Part shown: piece after piece, positions 11,523 through 25,400 of the stretch
How the letters are laid out: each line of letters starts with the position of its first letter
Position numbering within the stretch: position 1 is the stretch's first letter
NCBI GenBank assembly: GCA_026413225.1
Contig: CM048553.1
Location: 17,236,501-17,300,500 of the forward strand
Reading direction: 5' to 3'
Source of the DNA: Otis tarda
Lineage: Eukaryota; Chordata; Aves; Otidiformes; Otididae
DNA: 64,000 bases
The notes under the pieces: model-generated
Told to the model about the DNA's origin: nothing
The model's input: only the letters and a program-made list of their open reading frames with translations
The model's database searches: none
Translations under genes and position numbers: made by a program

Positions 11523-11987
11523 GTGAGTAGCCCACAGCGCCAGATCGGTTTGCTTCAGGTGGCCCTGGGCTCTCTGAAGTGGATGGCTGGCGCTCGCTTG
11601 GCGAGGAAGATCCCCTTCATCAGGCCGAGTGGATGCTGCTGGTGCCTGCTGAGCCTTCTCCAAGGAATGGGTCACTTGGTTATTTTTTACCAAACCCTCG
11701 AGGTCTGAGGTACAAAGCGTCATCTATTCAGAATGGTATTAACATATTATGAAATATATGGTTTTTTTTTCATACCAGAGTTGAGCATTGCTACGAGGGT
11801 ATTGTAGGAGAGACAAGTTTTCAGTAAAGGTATAGCGTAGATGCCGAATTTTGTTCTGCCCTCTTCCTGAAAAAGGAAGAGATGTGGCACAACCGAGAAC
11901 TAGCATGTTAACCTTAAGCAGAGCATCGTTCTCCGTTGCTCTGTCTGTCCTATCCTAGCGTTATTCGTGATAACTCTCTTACATAAT

Positions 11988-12023
11988 TTTTTTTCTTTTT
12001 CTTTTTTTTTTTTTTCTTTTTAG
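11988..12023 (+). other. Polypyrimidine tract and splice acceptor before the SSNA1-like exon
   Basis: An almost uninterrupted T/C run of about 33 nt ends in TTTTAG at 12,023, a very strong acceptor. It implies that the downstream ORF is spliced onto a first exon, most simply from the CpG island about 500 bp upstream. Confidence 0.6.
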
Positions 12024-12072
12024 AGTGCAGAAGGCTGTTGCTGAGAAGGGGCTTCAGGGAGGGGAGTGGAGG

Positions 12073-12453
12073 ATGACTCAGCAGGGAGCCGTTCTTCAGG
12101 GTTACAATAATGAGCTAGTGAAATGCATTGAAGACTTATGTATGCAAAAAGAAGAGCTGAACAAACAAATCCAGCAAGCAGAAGAGGAAAGAAATAAACT
12201 TCAGCATGATATCCAAGTACTGAGTGAAAAACTGGAGTGTGTATCTGAAAATCTGGCCCAAAAGATAGCTTCACGGAATGAGCTTGATAAAATTCTGGCT
12301 GAAACTGAAGCTGCTTACATGAAGATTTTGGATAGTTCTAGAACTTTGCTTAATGTCCTGAAGAAGGAAGTGGGAAGCCTAAAGCATACACCAGAACTGA
12401 AAACCAATGTAACAGACAAATCTTTGGACTCCACAGTGCTAAAATTCCACTAG
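12073..12453 (+). CDS. SSNA1: SSNA1/NA14 homologue, intronless (probable retrogene)
   Basis: The 126-residue product begins [18 protein letters not shown], the hallmark N terminus of SSNA1. It keeps [15 protein letters not shown] and [10 protein letters not shown], then diverges at the C terminus (human SSNA1 is 119 aa). By eye I estimate about 60% identity to human. Nearly the whole chain is heptad-patterned coiled coil. SSNA1 is a small centrosomal and basal-body protein that self-assembles into fibrils, binds microtubules and interacts with spastin. The start is chosen by homology and has A at -3; the frame is also open for 16 codons upstream, with no ATG, back to the splice acceptor. The mammalian gene has several exons, while this copy is uninterrupted and followed by AATAAA and an A run, which suggests a retrocopy. 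The intact frame suggests purifying selection. It could instead be the main avian SSNA1. Confidence 0.9.
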   Translation: MTQQGAVLQGYNNELVKCIEDLCMQKEELNKQIQQAEEERNKLQHDIQVLSEKLECVSENLAQKIASRNELDKILAETEAAYMKILDSSRTLLNVLKKEVGSLKHTPELKTNVTDKSLDSTVLKFH

Positions 12454-12568
12454 GTGAGAAATGTGGTTAGCCACAGAACCTTATAACAAGGTATAAGCAA
12501 AGAAGGATTTTCTTCCAACTTTTCTGTATTTTTTTTAATTATTTTTAAATGCACTAGAAAATAGAAGA

Positions 12569-12603
12569 AATAAAGTTGGTGTTTTGCTGTTTAAAAAAAA
12601 AAA
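12569..12603 (+). terminator. Polyadenylation signal and A11 run after the SSNA1-like ORF
   Basis: AATAAA at 12,569-12,574 is followed 18 nt later by eleven A residues at 12,593-12,603. That spacing matches the poly(A) site of an mRNA copied into DNA. The 3' UTR would be about 140 nt. I could not find a convincing target-site duplication around the copy. Confidence 0.65.
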
Positions 12604-15600
12604 TCTTAATTACTTAAACACTACAAAACTATGTTGTAAATAGGTAGTTGAAGCAGATGTGAGGCTGCAGGTTTTGATATGGTTATGCTTCAAGGCTATT
12701 CTGAAAACAGGAAAAACAAAACGTATTTTATTGGTTGGCTCTGGGTGGCTACCAGTGAATTACTGTTTCATTGAAGATTAGTGGATGCAAGTAGATCAGA
12801 TACTACTTCTTTTCACTTTACAAATGTTTAGGCTTTACCATTAGGGATCAAATATAAACCAACTATTTAGCTTCTAGGAGTTTGGAGTTCTGTCTGATGC
12901 ATGTACAAAGACATGTTTACAATCAGCTCTTAATTACATGGAATAATGGAGCAATAAGGTGAGAAACCATGACTAATGCAAGGCACAGAAGTTTAAAATG
13001 TAGGACTACATATGGTTCATGCATCTTCTGAAGCTGTACTCAAAAGCCTTGTTGAGAAAGGAGGGACTCTGGGGAAAGACAGGTTCTGATCTAAGTGCAT
13101 GCGTCCCATGTGCAGGGCATACCATGTAAGCTGGGACCAACTAAGCCACTTACGGATAAGGAAAAGATAACTGTATTTCAATAGTGTCTAGAAGTCCTCC
13201 AAAAAACTTCCATTCAATCAGAAATGCTAAAGAGTTAAATACAAGGCCAAAGAAAATAATCTTAGTTGAAAGCCAATTACAGAACTTCTTGAAACCCTTT
13301 AGCTCTATAATGATCTATTAAATAATTGTCATGAGATTGTAAAGGACAGTGGACAAGCTGGAATGGAGAGAAATACAAATGAAAGATTGAAGTAGAGAAT
13401 GAGATTAGAAGTAGTTTGCAGCTGTCTGGAATTCTTACAGATGAGGTTAAAATAGAACCTAGTTTAGAGACCAGGGAGGAGGTAACAGCATGGCAGAAAT
13501 CTCAATCCTATTTTCTATTTCTAGTAGTTACTAAACCTCTCTGTGTTTGTGTGGTACAGACATGTGCATTTTGTCCTGCTCATTTGTGTGTTAAAGCAGT
13601 AACTTTATTTTTAAGCTGTATCTTGTAATCAAATCTTCATTCTATACCAGTTAACTAAATTGAAGAAAGTGCTGTTGTAATCTCCTTTCTTGATAACTAT
13701 GTGTCTCTCACGTGCAAGTGTAAAGAGTACATAGATGTGAATAGTTTCAGTAATAGCTCTTCACCAACAGTATGGAGCAAATTTTATGTTCTTCTGGTTG
13801 CCATGCTACATCAGGGATTGGTGTGACTGAGCTAATCAACAGTTTACTGGTACAGCACTTCCCTTGGCTTCCCTCAAGTAGTGCTGAGGTGATAAAATTA
13901 GATAATCTCAGGGCTACTCCTGTTGTTGCTACACTGCAGTGTTCAGAACCACCTTGTTTAAATCAAAGTGAAACACAAAACTGTTGCTATTTTTTAGTAG
14001 AAAAAAGTAATTCTTTGACTGGATGTTTCTGGGCATTCTCTCTTCCCTTCATCTGGTCATAGTAACTAATTTACATCAAAATAGGAGAGTCAGGAAAAGG
14101 TATTAACTGAAGAGCAAGGACTTTTTTTTAGAATTGCCTATATAAACTGCTTATCATCTGAAAGGGAACTTGAAATTGTGTATGTGGGAAAAACTTGTAT
14201 CATAGAAAGCTCATTTATAGAGAACAGTACAGTTAACTTCTTGTGTTGTCAGTCTCAGACAATAATTACAAGTTTGTTTGCCTTAGAATAATTTTACTAT
14301 AAATAATGCCTCTTCTTGCTCTACTTAGACTGTTAAAACTAAAAAAGTTTTAAGAGAAGCCTTATAAGTCTTTAAAGAAGTCTACTTCATGACCATTAGT
14401 ACATCTAAGTATAGCTATTACACTATCAAAACTAAAATACTGGAGATGTTTGAATTTTTTAAGTTACAAAACTAAGGGAAGATATAATTATTGGCTAGTA
14501 TTTAGACACACTGGGGCCTCCCAACTTTAAAATAAAATTTGCAATTTTGCTAGAATTCCATTCATTGATCTCAATCTGTAAAATTTCTGTTTAAATTCAG
14601 ATTCACAAATGGAGAGCAATAATATCGTATCTCTGAGGCTTGCCAGTTTGTAGAATAGCTCTGGAGTGTGGCACTCATTGTGAAGTTAAGTGCAGAGTGT
14701 TACTGAAAAATAGCTCTTACCGTTATATTCTGTATTGACTCAATTGGACTTACTGTGTCCTTTTATTGAAGTGGTAAGCCTTTTTCACTGCTTTTTCAGG
14801 TAGTATAAGTCTTGCCATAAATAGCTTTTCTTAAACGGCTTTAGTTTGTTTGGAATAGGAGACATGCAAACTAAATTAATGCACAGTATTGCTAGAACAT
14901 AAATTATTATTTGCAGATTACAGCAAATAATGTTGGGCTCTGTAGGGCTAGCCTGCAACAGAAAGTTGTCGTGAAATAAGGTAGGTTATAAAGTGAAAGC
15001 GTTGTACTTATTCCTGACTTAAAATTTATATTGATTTTGTATGACTCGCTGGGTTAGATGCAGTAGTTCACTTGAGTGCTTGCAGCCTATGAGCCCTAAT
15101 GACCGAGGTGCAAGTTACCAAATTGTAGTGCCTAATCTAAAGAGCTGTGCTGGATGTCTTGTAGCTTATTTGATCTGTGAGGATACACAGGTTTTGAAAC
15201 TCCTCCCTGTGTTTGATTCAGAGCTCCAGTGAAATACATTTAGAGCGGTGGTCTGATTTCCTGAATTTATGTACAGGCATCTTCACCTGGTTTCCAAATA
15301 ACAGTACATAACTGGAGGAGAGGTAATGATTCACAGCTTTTATAGCAATTCTTCTTAAATATGTACCTAGCACATAGACCTGTAGCGATCAACAGGTTTT
15401 TCAAAATGTTTGAGTGTTGACTCCTGCAAAGTAAGCTAAGTTTATTATGTATGAAAGAGTTTAGTGGTTACCAAAGAAACTGTTTGTGGCTGGTATGTTG
15501 AAAGTAGTTTTCTGTGCGGAGGTGATTACACGAACCACTGGGTAAAATCTCCTATCCAGGCAGTCACTGACAGTCTCTAACTGTCTCTGTGGAGATGCTT

Positions 15601-18600
15601 ATCCTTCGGTTCAGATACTTCCCCGCATGCAGTTTGTGCTGGTCACCTTACAGGAATGGAGGTGAGTGGACTGGGGTGGCCCCTAATTTTTGGCGTGGAG
15701 AATAAAGAGAGAGCACGGATGTGGAGTCCTGGTTCAGGAAGACTGGAGCATGAGGGGCTGTGATAGAAAGAGAGGCGGACTTACTCTTCATTTCTATTTG
15801 CTCTAAGTGTACTTGTACTGAATCACTGCCTACAGTTCCTGCTCCCCAGTAAATCAAATTTTATAAATCCTCGGAGGTTCACCAGAAGTCCAGACCTTCT
15901 GCTCCTCCTCCTTTTAGTCTGCTGACAAGCTACAGAGGCAACCTACATTTTGTTTCCTCTTTCTGCCTTTTACTACTTTCTGGCCATGGAAACTGGCATG
16001 CTTAGCTACACAGTGGCCAGTTCCAGCAGGAGGCTGTGGATCAGGGCATCCCGTTTTCTGGGTAAGTGTACTGCCAGTCTTGTGCAAGATGCTTGTTGCT
16101 GTTGTTTCCTGCCCTAGTAACAGTGATGGGCGAATTACTTAGGACTGACCGTTCTTTATAAAACCCATCAGTGTAATAAATGCACTTGTATGTGTGTCAG
16201 TCTGGCCTTGCAGAATTCATGCAGAGGGATGGCAATTTTTTTGTGCTCAACTTGGTGAATGCAAGAGAGATGTTTCCTCAAACTAGAAAGTCTTCAGACT
16301 AGGAAGACCAGGCATCTTCAAACACCTGAAGAATTGTTCACTCAAACAATGAAGCAAGGTATAATCTAAACCCGGATCACTGGGTCTCGGATTGCAATTT
16401 CAGAATTAAGTCTCACAATTCCATCTAGCTCTTGTAGTGTGTGTTCCATGCCAAATGGATTAAGTTGATTAAGCTAAATTGGAACAAGGTACTCTTAATT
16501 CTGGAACAAGAGCATTCAGAAGGTTGTTAGCAGAAGGATCCAATGTCTACCATTAATTAATCATGTAGATGAGTCCTGTACAGAATACCAATATCTATTA
16601 CTCCTTAGATGACTTCACTTGTTAGTAGAAATTTAGTTAGAAGATGTAGGTCATGGCAGTTGCTGAAATTATCCTTAACTTTGAGTAGATCCTGGGCTCT
16701 TGGGGTTTTATGTAAGAAGTGGATAAAAAGTTCTCTTTTTTTAATAAGGTTTTTTCCTCCTCGTCAGTAGTAAGTGAAGAAGTATCAACAGATGCTTTAC
16801 TATTGATTTGTGTGATTGGTTTTTTTTTTTTTTTTAACAGATGGACAGATAGACAAGTTTTCCTAAAATCAGAGTGCTTATTTAGTGTTGTTTTTTAATG
16901 TCTATGTGTGCTTTTAAATATAGATACAAATATCTTCTTTTTTCCTCTGTTGGGAGAAGGACAGATTAGCCTTTGGTTTAGTTTGTGCACCAATTGCCTT
17001 GTCAGTTGTGTTTCTGTGTGGGGGGTGAGTCAGGCACAGTGGCCGCTTCTTGAGTGACTGTTCTATGCCTTTTTTCCAAACTGGGAATGTTGGGGGTTTT
17101 TTTTTGTGCTTTGCCCCTTAGTGCTTTATAAATCTGTGTTTAATTTCAGTTGCTCCAGAGTAGTCCTTGATTGTTGTCTTCTTCAGTTGATTTTCAGGTG
17201 AAGCTTTGTTCAATATCTAGCTGTAAAAAACAGATACATGCAGGTGGCGCAACTGACTTGCATGTTAGCTATTAATAAAACATGGAGACATTCAGGCTTG
17301 CAGGAAAGGGAGCTATATATTATTTGATCATTCATAGCTTTAGCTTATGGGATTTCTGTGAAAAGTAGTTCAGTGTTGTAATCTGATTGTACAAAAATGT
17401 GATGTTAGAAGAGCTGGGGCTAATAAAACAGTTTTGTAGTGGTTTCAAAAGTCGTTTCACAAAATCTTGTGGGGTGGAACAATCTGCAGGTTTTTTTTAT
17501 CTGTTCATGCGAGACTAGACTATAGATATGCTGCAGTAACCACTACAGTAAATTAGTAAATTTTAGTAGAAACTTTGATATCTTATTTAGCAGTGCCATT
17601 AAAATAATAGGGTCAAATCTTTGTATTTTGAGTGTAGCAAGCAATATTTGTATGTATGCATAATTTGAACATCATAAATGGGAAAATGTTACTCTTGGAA
17701 TAGGATTCATCTGAATTGGAGGAAAACGGGCACCTGTAGACAAAGATCATGTTCAAGAAAAGGCATGTGAGAAAAGTCGTATCAGTCTCCTTCTGGAGGT
17801 GGGATTGATCGTGATTCCATTGACTGTGGTGGGAGCTTTGATTTTGCTCACACCTCACTTCGAAGTATATGAAGTGGGATGACTGTTTACCACTACTCGT
17901 GTTTTACAGGATATATGTACTTGGCCCTGAAGGATTTATAACAGTGTTAAGTGTTGTCATTTATTATCTTCTTAGAGGCAGACACACAGCTTCCTGCAGT
18001 GGTCAGCCTAAATCAAGAACATAGGAGTATTAGGTGGAGACTGTAAAACAAAGTAAGAGGCTGAACAATTTTTAACATTTAATTTTAAACATTTTTTAAA
18101 AGTATGGTACCGAATAGACTGGTCATGGAGCATTTTAAAGTTAAATCTTCATAATTGTTATTTTTTTAGCTTCATATGCATAGCTTCTCATGCTCCAGTG
18201 AGGGCTTTTGTAATGAGCTTGAGGTTTTCCTTCTGACAGAAATTAATATGTGGTATATGGAAACACTTTCAGAAAATCATTTCCATCATAGTCCATGGCA
18301 GATCTGTAACTTCTTTTTTTTAACCCACTTCATATAGTTGATTTAGTTGAATGTAGTAAAAAGAAATAGCAAATTTCTTTCATAAATGCTTTCAAATCTC
18401 CCTGTCTGTATTCAGAATTAGATCAAATTATTACTTGTAATATTATCTTTTTGTTGTTATATGGTTATTAATAAGTTGATACAACTTAGAGACTCATTCT
18501 GATCAGGCATGTCTCTTGGTTCCAGAGACAAAATCCTTTTCCTATTCTGCAGGCTTTTTTTTTTTTTTAAGCTTCTTTTTTCTTATACAGTAAGAACGCT

Positions 18601-21600
18601 TTGAGTTGAAAATCAGCACAACAATTAGACTCCCGTGATGCATTTTTTTTAAATACAGTTGGTATTCAGGGCTGAATGCTATTCTGTCAGATGTTTGAAA
18701 ACAAAAAAAACCTAGCAGTAACTTTTCATGTGCTTATGCAGTTGTTCAGTAACAGAAATCCTGGTAGAGATTTGTGCTGCTTACTGTCCATTAGTAAGTG
18801 GGATTACTTGCTGTAATTGACGAACCCAAGGTACTTTTCATTAAATATTGGTCTGTCCTCAAGAATTGTTGCTAACATGAAGAGAATGGATACTTCATTC
18901 TGGGGGGGGAATGGGGAAAAGAGGAGCTGCCTTTTTGGTAGAGACAACCTACCTGTGGAGAGGAGCATCTTTGTTAGCCTGGCTCATGGTAAAGGATTGT
19001 GAGACGATTCAAGCCAAATGAACAGTTTACTGTTGCAAGGTCCACTGAAGCAAGCTGAAAAGGAGAAAACCCAGTCCATGCTGTCAGTCACAAGGAATGT
19101 GATACCTGATCACAATCAGGTTAACTGTAAATGCAGGAGTTCAGGTACAGCTGGAAGCAGTGTCGCTGCTGCTAGTATTAGGCTCAGCAACGGTTAATTT
19201 GCACTGCAAAAAAGCAGTTGACCACGTGGACACACTTATGAAATCTTGTGTACTCAGAAGTCACTGGACTTGCTGGAAAAGTGTAACCTGTTTCTGTTCT
19301 TGAAACTGTCTTTTAGGGACATGCAACATTAGATAGGACTCCATGAGAAGGATATTTGTTTAAAATCCTATTCCCTTTAGGGGCTTTTCTCTGAAGCCTA
19401 AAGTGTTCTTGCTTTAGATTCAAGTTGTTCCAAGTTCAAAAACCTGTGGCCAAGGGGAAAAATACAGATGCCCAAATGCCACTGAAGCCTGCAAGCCTGT
19501 AAGTGATTTGTATTCACTTTGTAGTACACCAAGTTCCTGGTCAAATCCTGTCCAATCCTTCAGTCAGGTTTTGTGGCTCCCTAGTAGTTCAAATGATTTG
19601 CAACAAGTGTTGCTTGTTCAATGTGGAGTGTACTTCCAGATTTTGTTTGTTTTTTAATGAAGTACTCCGTGGAGGCACTCTGCTATATGCATTCATGTTG
19701 TGCTTGTGAATATATGAGTTTTCTTTGGGAATGTCAGAAAGAAACTACCTGTACAGCAGCAATTTAACTGAAAGAACATTTGGTTTCATGCCACGTTATT
19801 TTTATTTTTAAAAGTGTTTTAAAATGCCGAGTATATACATGGATATATTTATATAGTATATGTAAGTAAGTCCTTCCAACTAATAGATCACAAAGTACCT
19901 TACAGAGAATGTTAATATCTTTATCCCCCTTGATAGGCAGTGACACTCAGTAGTAATCTGCCCCAAATCAGGGACAGATCTGGGAATTGGAGGCTTTGCT
20001 TTTTCAGCCTCAACTGAATGCTCTGGACTGCTTGGACTGCTTCCCAGGGATTCGTGACCTGTTTGGTGTTTGACATAAACCAAGTGGATTATGTATTCTC
20101 AACCTGTGTGTTGGGGTAGGGGATAGCTATAACTGACTAGATGCATACTTTTTGTTATTACTCAATTCACGTTCCATGCAGTGTCATGATGATGTTTAAA
20201 AGTATTACTTTTACTTTATCCCCATGGATACACCCCTCATGACAAAGTATCCCAGCTCTAGAGCAGCTACTCTCACTTTCCAAACCTGCTCTCTCCAAGC
20301 CCCTCGTCACGGGTTTTTGGGAGCTGACTGTAGGAGATGGGTCAGAGGAACAGAAAGAACTTGTAATGATCGTTGCTAATTAATTACCTTTCACACACCT
20401 AACTGTATTCAGATAGCTTGTCTTCACACACCCTGCTGTTTTGTCTCATTTTAATGAGGCTTATTACCTTACGCTAGCCTATATAAGACCATTGGGTATT
20501 TGTACCACTGGGTATTAAGGGTTTTCTAGATATCAAGGCTCCTTAGTGTTTAAACACTATGGAGGATCTGAATTCTAGTCCACCTATAACAGCATATAGA
20601 CCACATAACAGCATTCTGACTACATATAACAGTCATAGGCTGTGTGGCAACCATGTTCCACCACAGCTTGTTTTGGGTTAATGGAACCGAAGTAGCATGG
20701 CAAATCAGGAACTGTAGAGATATCAGTGGATAGGGCTCTTCTATAGGGAAAAGAAGCTGGCTCTATGAATTCTGATTAAAATCTACTTTAATCTAGGACA
20801 GGTGACACCTGACAGCAGTATTCTTTTATTTAATGTATCACAATAAATATGTACACACACATTGAAATATGTATATAAATATACTGAGCATTTTGGTAAG
20901 TATAGAATATTCTTAGTAGAAAACCTGTCCAATATTTCATTACTGTCTGCCTTTAAAAAGGACAATTTAAATAGACTGGCTATTAACAACTTGCATTAGG
21001 TTGGGTATTCTCTGCTTTCTCTGCCCCCACAGTCTTGCTACTATATAAACCCTCATTTGTAGGGTTTATAGCCTCCTCTTCCAGCTGCAACAGCTTTTGC
21101 TGCCCCAATTTCCTAGCCGCTTGCAAAATTACCATGTTTTCAGTTCTCCCAATCTGCTGACCAGAAACACACTGCTCTTCTGCTGTGTGGTGGGTCAGAG
21201 ATGCTTTCGGTATCTTAATTTTGTCCAGACGTGTTCCGGCACACTTGGAAAAATTGTTTGGAAAGATAAACAGATTTCAATCAGTTTGATAGTACCATAA
21301 AGGTTATGGTTAGACAGGATAAGAATACTAAATGGTAGAGAAACGACAGACACCTAGTCCAAGAGTTTCACCCTGTGAAAAACCCATCCTAAAAAGATTT
21401 CTAGGTTGAAGTGATGTTCCTGATATGCTGTGGAGATAAGAGAACAGAAGTTTATCATGTTTGTCAATGAGAATATCCTTGTCCCAGCAAATGCTGAATT
21501 TGTTTATTGTATTCTGCAAATAAAGAAGGTCTATATGGGATGCTGTAATTTCATTAGTATTAAGGCTATATGCAGAGTGACTTGAGGTTGTTCCAGAAAT

Positions 21601-22380
21601 TATTGCACTGTGTTTGAGAAAAGACTAACTTGAAAGAAAAAAAAAGAGGAAAAAGGACTATAATGCTGGAGCTGGCAGGTCAGTGATCTCATTGAGGAAG
21701 CTGTTACAGGTCAGCTGTGTAGTTCTTGAAAGCTCTGAATACAACCTATGTTTCAAAATAATGAGCACATGCTAAGATACAGTGGAGTATGCTCACAGTA
21801 AGGCTACTTGTAAAAAGATATGTCAAGACATCGTACATATTCAGCAATTTTCTTTGTAATCCTGCTCTATTTTACAAATAATATATTCCCCCAGTAAGGT
21901 GCGCTAGAGATAAACATTCCAGATGCCTTCGTCTGCTGAGAGGAACGAGAGGCAGTTAATTAAAAGCCTGCATGCTGTGAAATCTCTGGGTAACAACAGT
22001 GTCTGCACAGACTTTTTATAAAGTTTTAAGGAACAGTTGGTTTTCCTGCTGTCTGGAGTGACTGAATGCAAAAATAGTGTTTCAAAGAGGATAGTAGCTC
22101 TCTTATTTTCACACTGGCTAAAGTCCTGCTGGTTTGCGTAAAGGTTTCTATTTTTATTTACTGATAGCAAAGTCTTGGTGACAAACTGGCTCCTTCAGAC
22201 CAGACAAATTCTATTTTCTTTTATTAGCATGCATCATTTTGTCTCTGACAAAGAAAGGGCAGACTTGTGATAATGTAGTGAAAGAACCATGGGCAGAGCA
22301 GTGTCTGGTACTGGTCTCCATCAAGAGGAGAAAAACACAAAAGGACAAAATTGCCAGCCTTGCTCTGAATTGAGCGGGGT
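12604..22380. other. Gene-poor intergenic sequence
   Basis: AT-rich sequence with T runs (near 16,818 and 18,550) and short ORFs that show no recognisable domains. I find no protein-coding exon, tRNA or clear transposon. A noncoding transcript leaving the WAC island could cross it, but the sequence alone does not show one. Confidence 0.6.
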
Positions 22381-22437
22381 TGCTTGCAAAAGTAGTGAGA
22401 GGACTTTTTTCTTTTTTTTCCTCTCCCCCCCACCCCC

Positions 22438-22467
22438 GTTTGTTTGTTTGTTTGTTTGTTTGTTTTT
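22438..22467. repeat. (GTTT)n simple repeat
   Basis: About seven GTTT units directly follow a C-rich run (CTCTCCCCCC CACCCCC) and a T run. The set resembles a low-complexity polypyrimidine block. Confidence 0.95.
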
Positions 22468-22469
22468 GG

Positions 22470-25400
22470 TTAACTCACTCCTACATCACTATTGGGCTGA
22501 GTACAGAAAGAATTTCTTAATCTTTAAAGGAATGAATAATTATAAATGGGATCATTTGCTCCAAGAAAAGCCAATTCCACATGGGAGGCAGCTAAAGCTG
22601 CCCCATGGGAGCTCTTTTTTTATTTTTTTTTCTTCAGAAAAAAAATCTTCATCATGCAAATTCTAAAAGCCAGTAGTCATTGAAGGGGAAGGAGAAACAC
22701 AAAAATGCTGTGTTTGCTTGTCACTGTGGACCAATTATTCTTCCAATAGCTGTACTCTTGTGTGCAGTTTCTTGATTGCAAATACTGCCTGTCCAAACCA
22801 GGGATTTTTGGTTTCAGACCTGTTCATTTTAAAATATATTTTTCATTTTACATGAGCTTAATAAAGCAGTGCACATATTTGTGCTTATATAGGTATGAAA
22901 TTTGTCTGTAACTGTTAGTTAAAAGTCCTCTTCACTGGCTTCATATGCCATGTATTATTACACCATATAGTACTATACTGATGTAGCTGGATTGAAGAAG
23001 CTTGCTTCTCAGTAGGATGCCCCCTTTAACTTAGATTGTCCCAATATGTATTTTATAGTTTCAGGTGTTGGTGAATTCAGCAGCAACCAAACACAATGAG
23101 GTGTCACTTGACTTCTGTGGACTTAAATTGCATCTTCCCTTGCATTAACATTTTTCCTTTAAATAACTTCTGCATTTGGTTGTTTGATGGGAAAGCACAG
23201 CCAAATGTTTTAAAGAGATATAAAAAATAATTTGTTTTGGCTAAAAGTACATTTCCTGTATAATCTCATCCAGGAGAGATTTTAAGTGCCGTACCTGCAT
23301 CCTGTTCCTGGATTTTATACCACAAGGCTTACTGGAAGTTAGTGGGTCTTGTGGTCTGCTTGCTAATGTTCTGGACTTGAAGATTCAGGATTCCTGGTGC
23401 ATTTCTCAAAGGCCTGGCTCCTGAAATCAAGGCATTTTCTTTGTTCTTCCCCCACCTTTGAAGTTATATTTCTGTTCCTTGTAAAGAAGAGATTGAAAAC
23501 ACAAAAGTGAGTAAACATGAAAGGGTCCGAAATAAAAGGCAAATATAAATAATTCTAGATCTTTTTCATGACTTAATGACAGTCTCACCCTTTGTGCTTG
23601 GCCTGATGCTTGTCTATATTTGAATGCCGGAAGCTGGTCATGGTCAAAGTCCTCTGGAAAATTTCACCCCATATTATACTCCAGTCAAAGAAGATGCAAT
23701 TAAGATGACTTTAAGAAGGGCACTCTTGTAATCTATGGTTGTAGATGCTGTAGAGCACAATGTGCTTTATTTACATATATATATACATATATTTAATTTC
23801 TTATATTTAAATTCCTTTCTTACTGTCTCTAGCATCTTCACGCAGTTTTTTGCAGTTGCTGTGTTACTCAGAACTGTCAGGGCAGCTCCTTCCAGTCCAG
23901 CCTCAACGTGATCTGCAGGTGTCATGGAGCAAGGTCTGCTTTGGGAACTGAACTCTGGAGCTTGCATGCCAGCAGAAGCTGGAAGCTCCAGGGGATGGCA
24001 GGGGAAGGAAAGGCTGTTACCTTCTGGGAGAGAGTGCATCCAGCAGTGGTATGTGGCACCTTATCTGCCAGAAGAAATATCAGCTTGGCATGATGCTTCC
24101 CAGAATTGGGAATGTTAGAAGAATGAGCAATGGAGAGGCAGAGGTGTTTCAGAGCTGAAAAAGGGTCTATGGGATCTCCTAACATCACAATATATTTACC
24201 TCATGGAAATGAATACAGGAAAGATAGATGGGAAGATGACTGAAGAGAAGAATTCTCTAATATTTACGGGGCTTTTTTTGGAGTCTGAAAGTCCAAAAAC
24301 ATGATCACAACAGCTGGCTGGAGACTGGAGATGGGATTTGAAATGGAATAATTTATCAAACTGGAGCTGAAGATAGAAGTAAGTATGCTGTATAAAGGGC
24401 AGGATGAAGACATTTTAGTAAAACTAAGACTGCAAAAGACAGGATAAGCTGCTGAGAACATCCAGAGGAATTTTCCTGAGAGAAAGAACTGCCAGAATTG
24501 TCTAATTTTTCAAATGTTTTTTATTAAAAATATATAAATTTAGTTTCTAACATGAAGAATTATTTATCACAATAGAATAATGCAAATGAAGCAAAATGAA
24601 GATGAATTTTTATGCCATTCCGCAATTATTCTCAGCAAATGCTTTCAATTTGTCCCAAACAATAGCAAGGAGGCTTTGCGAGTATAATAATATGCGATCT
24701 AGACCTGAATGATTTGTTTCAGTCATCACAGTGAGGGGACAATAAGAGGGAACATGATAAAAATATAGAAAACAATGAGTAGGGCTGCATATAAATTTGG
24801 CTGTCGTATTTCTGTAATAAATCTCATGGTAGTTTGTGGTTGTTTAAAGCTTCAGCTCCGAGATTCATGTAGTAAACAAGAATCTAAGATTTCACTACAG
24901 AAAAACAAGTTTCTAATTTTCATGATTGCAATATTTAAATAATACAGAGCAAGAAAATGGACCAAAATACATCTTTTAAGAGACAAATTTGTGGAGTTTT
25001 AACTAAAAAAACTAAAATATACCTCTAAAAAAATCCAAAGGCATAAAGCTAAGACTTGATCCTGCTATTGGAGCTCAGGTCAGTTATTTATAGTGCATCA
25101 GTTACTCAGACACACTGCAAACCTCTGTATCCCATCCTTTTCTTTCCTTAGCAACGTTCTCTTAGAGCCTTGAAAACCACATGCCTCTGCCCTCTGTTTT
25201 ACTTGCTTTTTCTTTCAGCAGATGCCGACAAGCCCTACGTCTGATTTCAGTTCTGATCTGGCGTAACTCCATGGGCGTGTGTGAAGCCATCCCACGGGGC
25301 GGTGGCAGGGAGGAGAGTCAGAACTATTGTTCTCCCTCCCACAGCAGCAGCCAGCATTGTTCCTTTTTATGTACTTCCCTCTCTCTGTAAACCAGCAGGG

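Larger units (their letters stand above)
9600..11530. promoter_or_regulatory. CpG island 1: WAC promoter, probably bidirectional
   Basis: About 1.9 kb is strikingly rich in G+C and CpG compared with AT-rich sequence on both sides. It covers the WAC start codon and its first two introns on the minus strand. It also extends about 1.3 kb to the right, towards the plus-strand SSNA1-like ORF. No TATA box is evident. Candidate sites include GC boxes, ACATGGCGG (YY1-like) at 10,068, GAGCCATTTT at 11,211 and the 22-bp motif family at 10,578-10,891. Divergent transcription from such islands is common, and the splice signals at 11,439, 11,523 and 12,024 support a plus-strand transcript. Confidence 0.85.

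Noticed and set aside
9422..11723. Many ORFs of 60-185 codons across CpG island 1
   Set aside because: They overlap in several frames and on both strands, run across WAC introns and promoter, and have low-complexity composition. Only the WAC exons have splice sites and homology.
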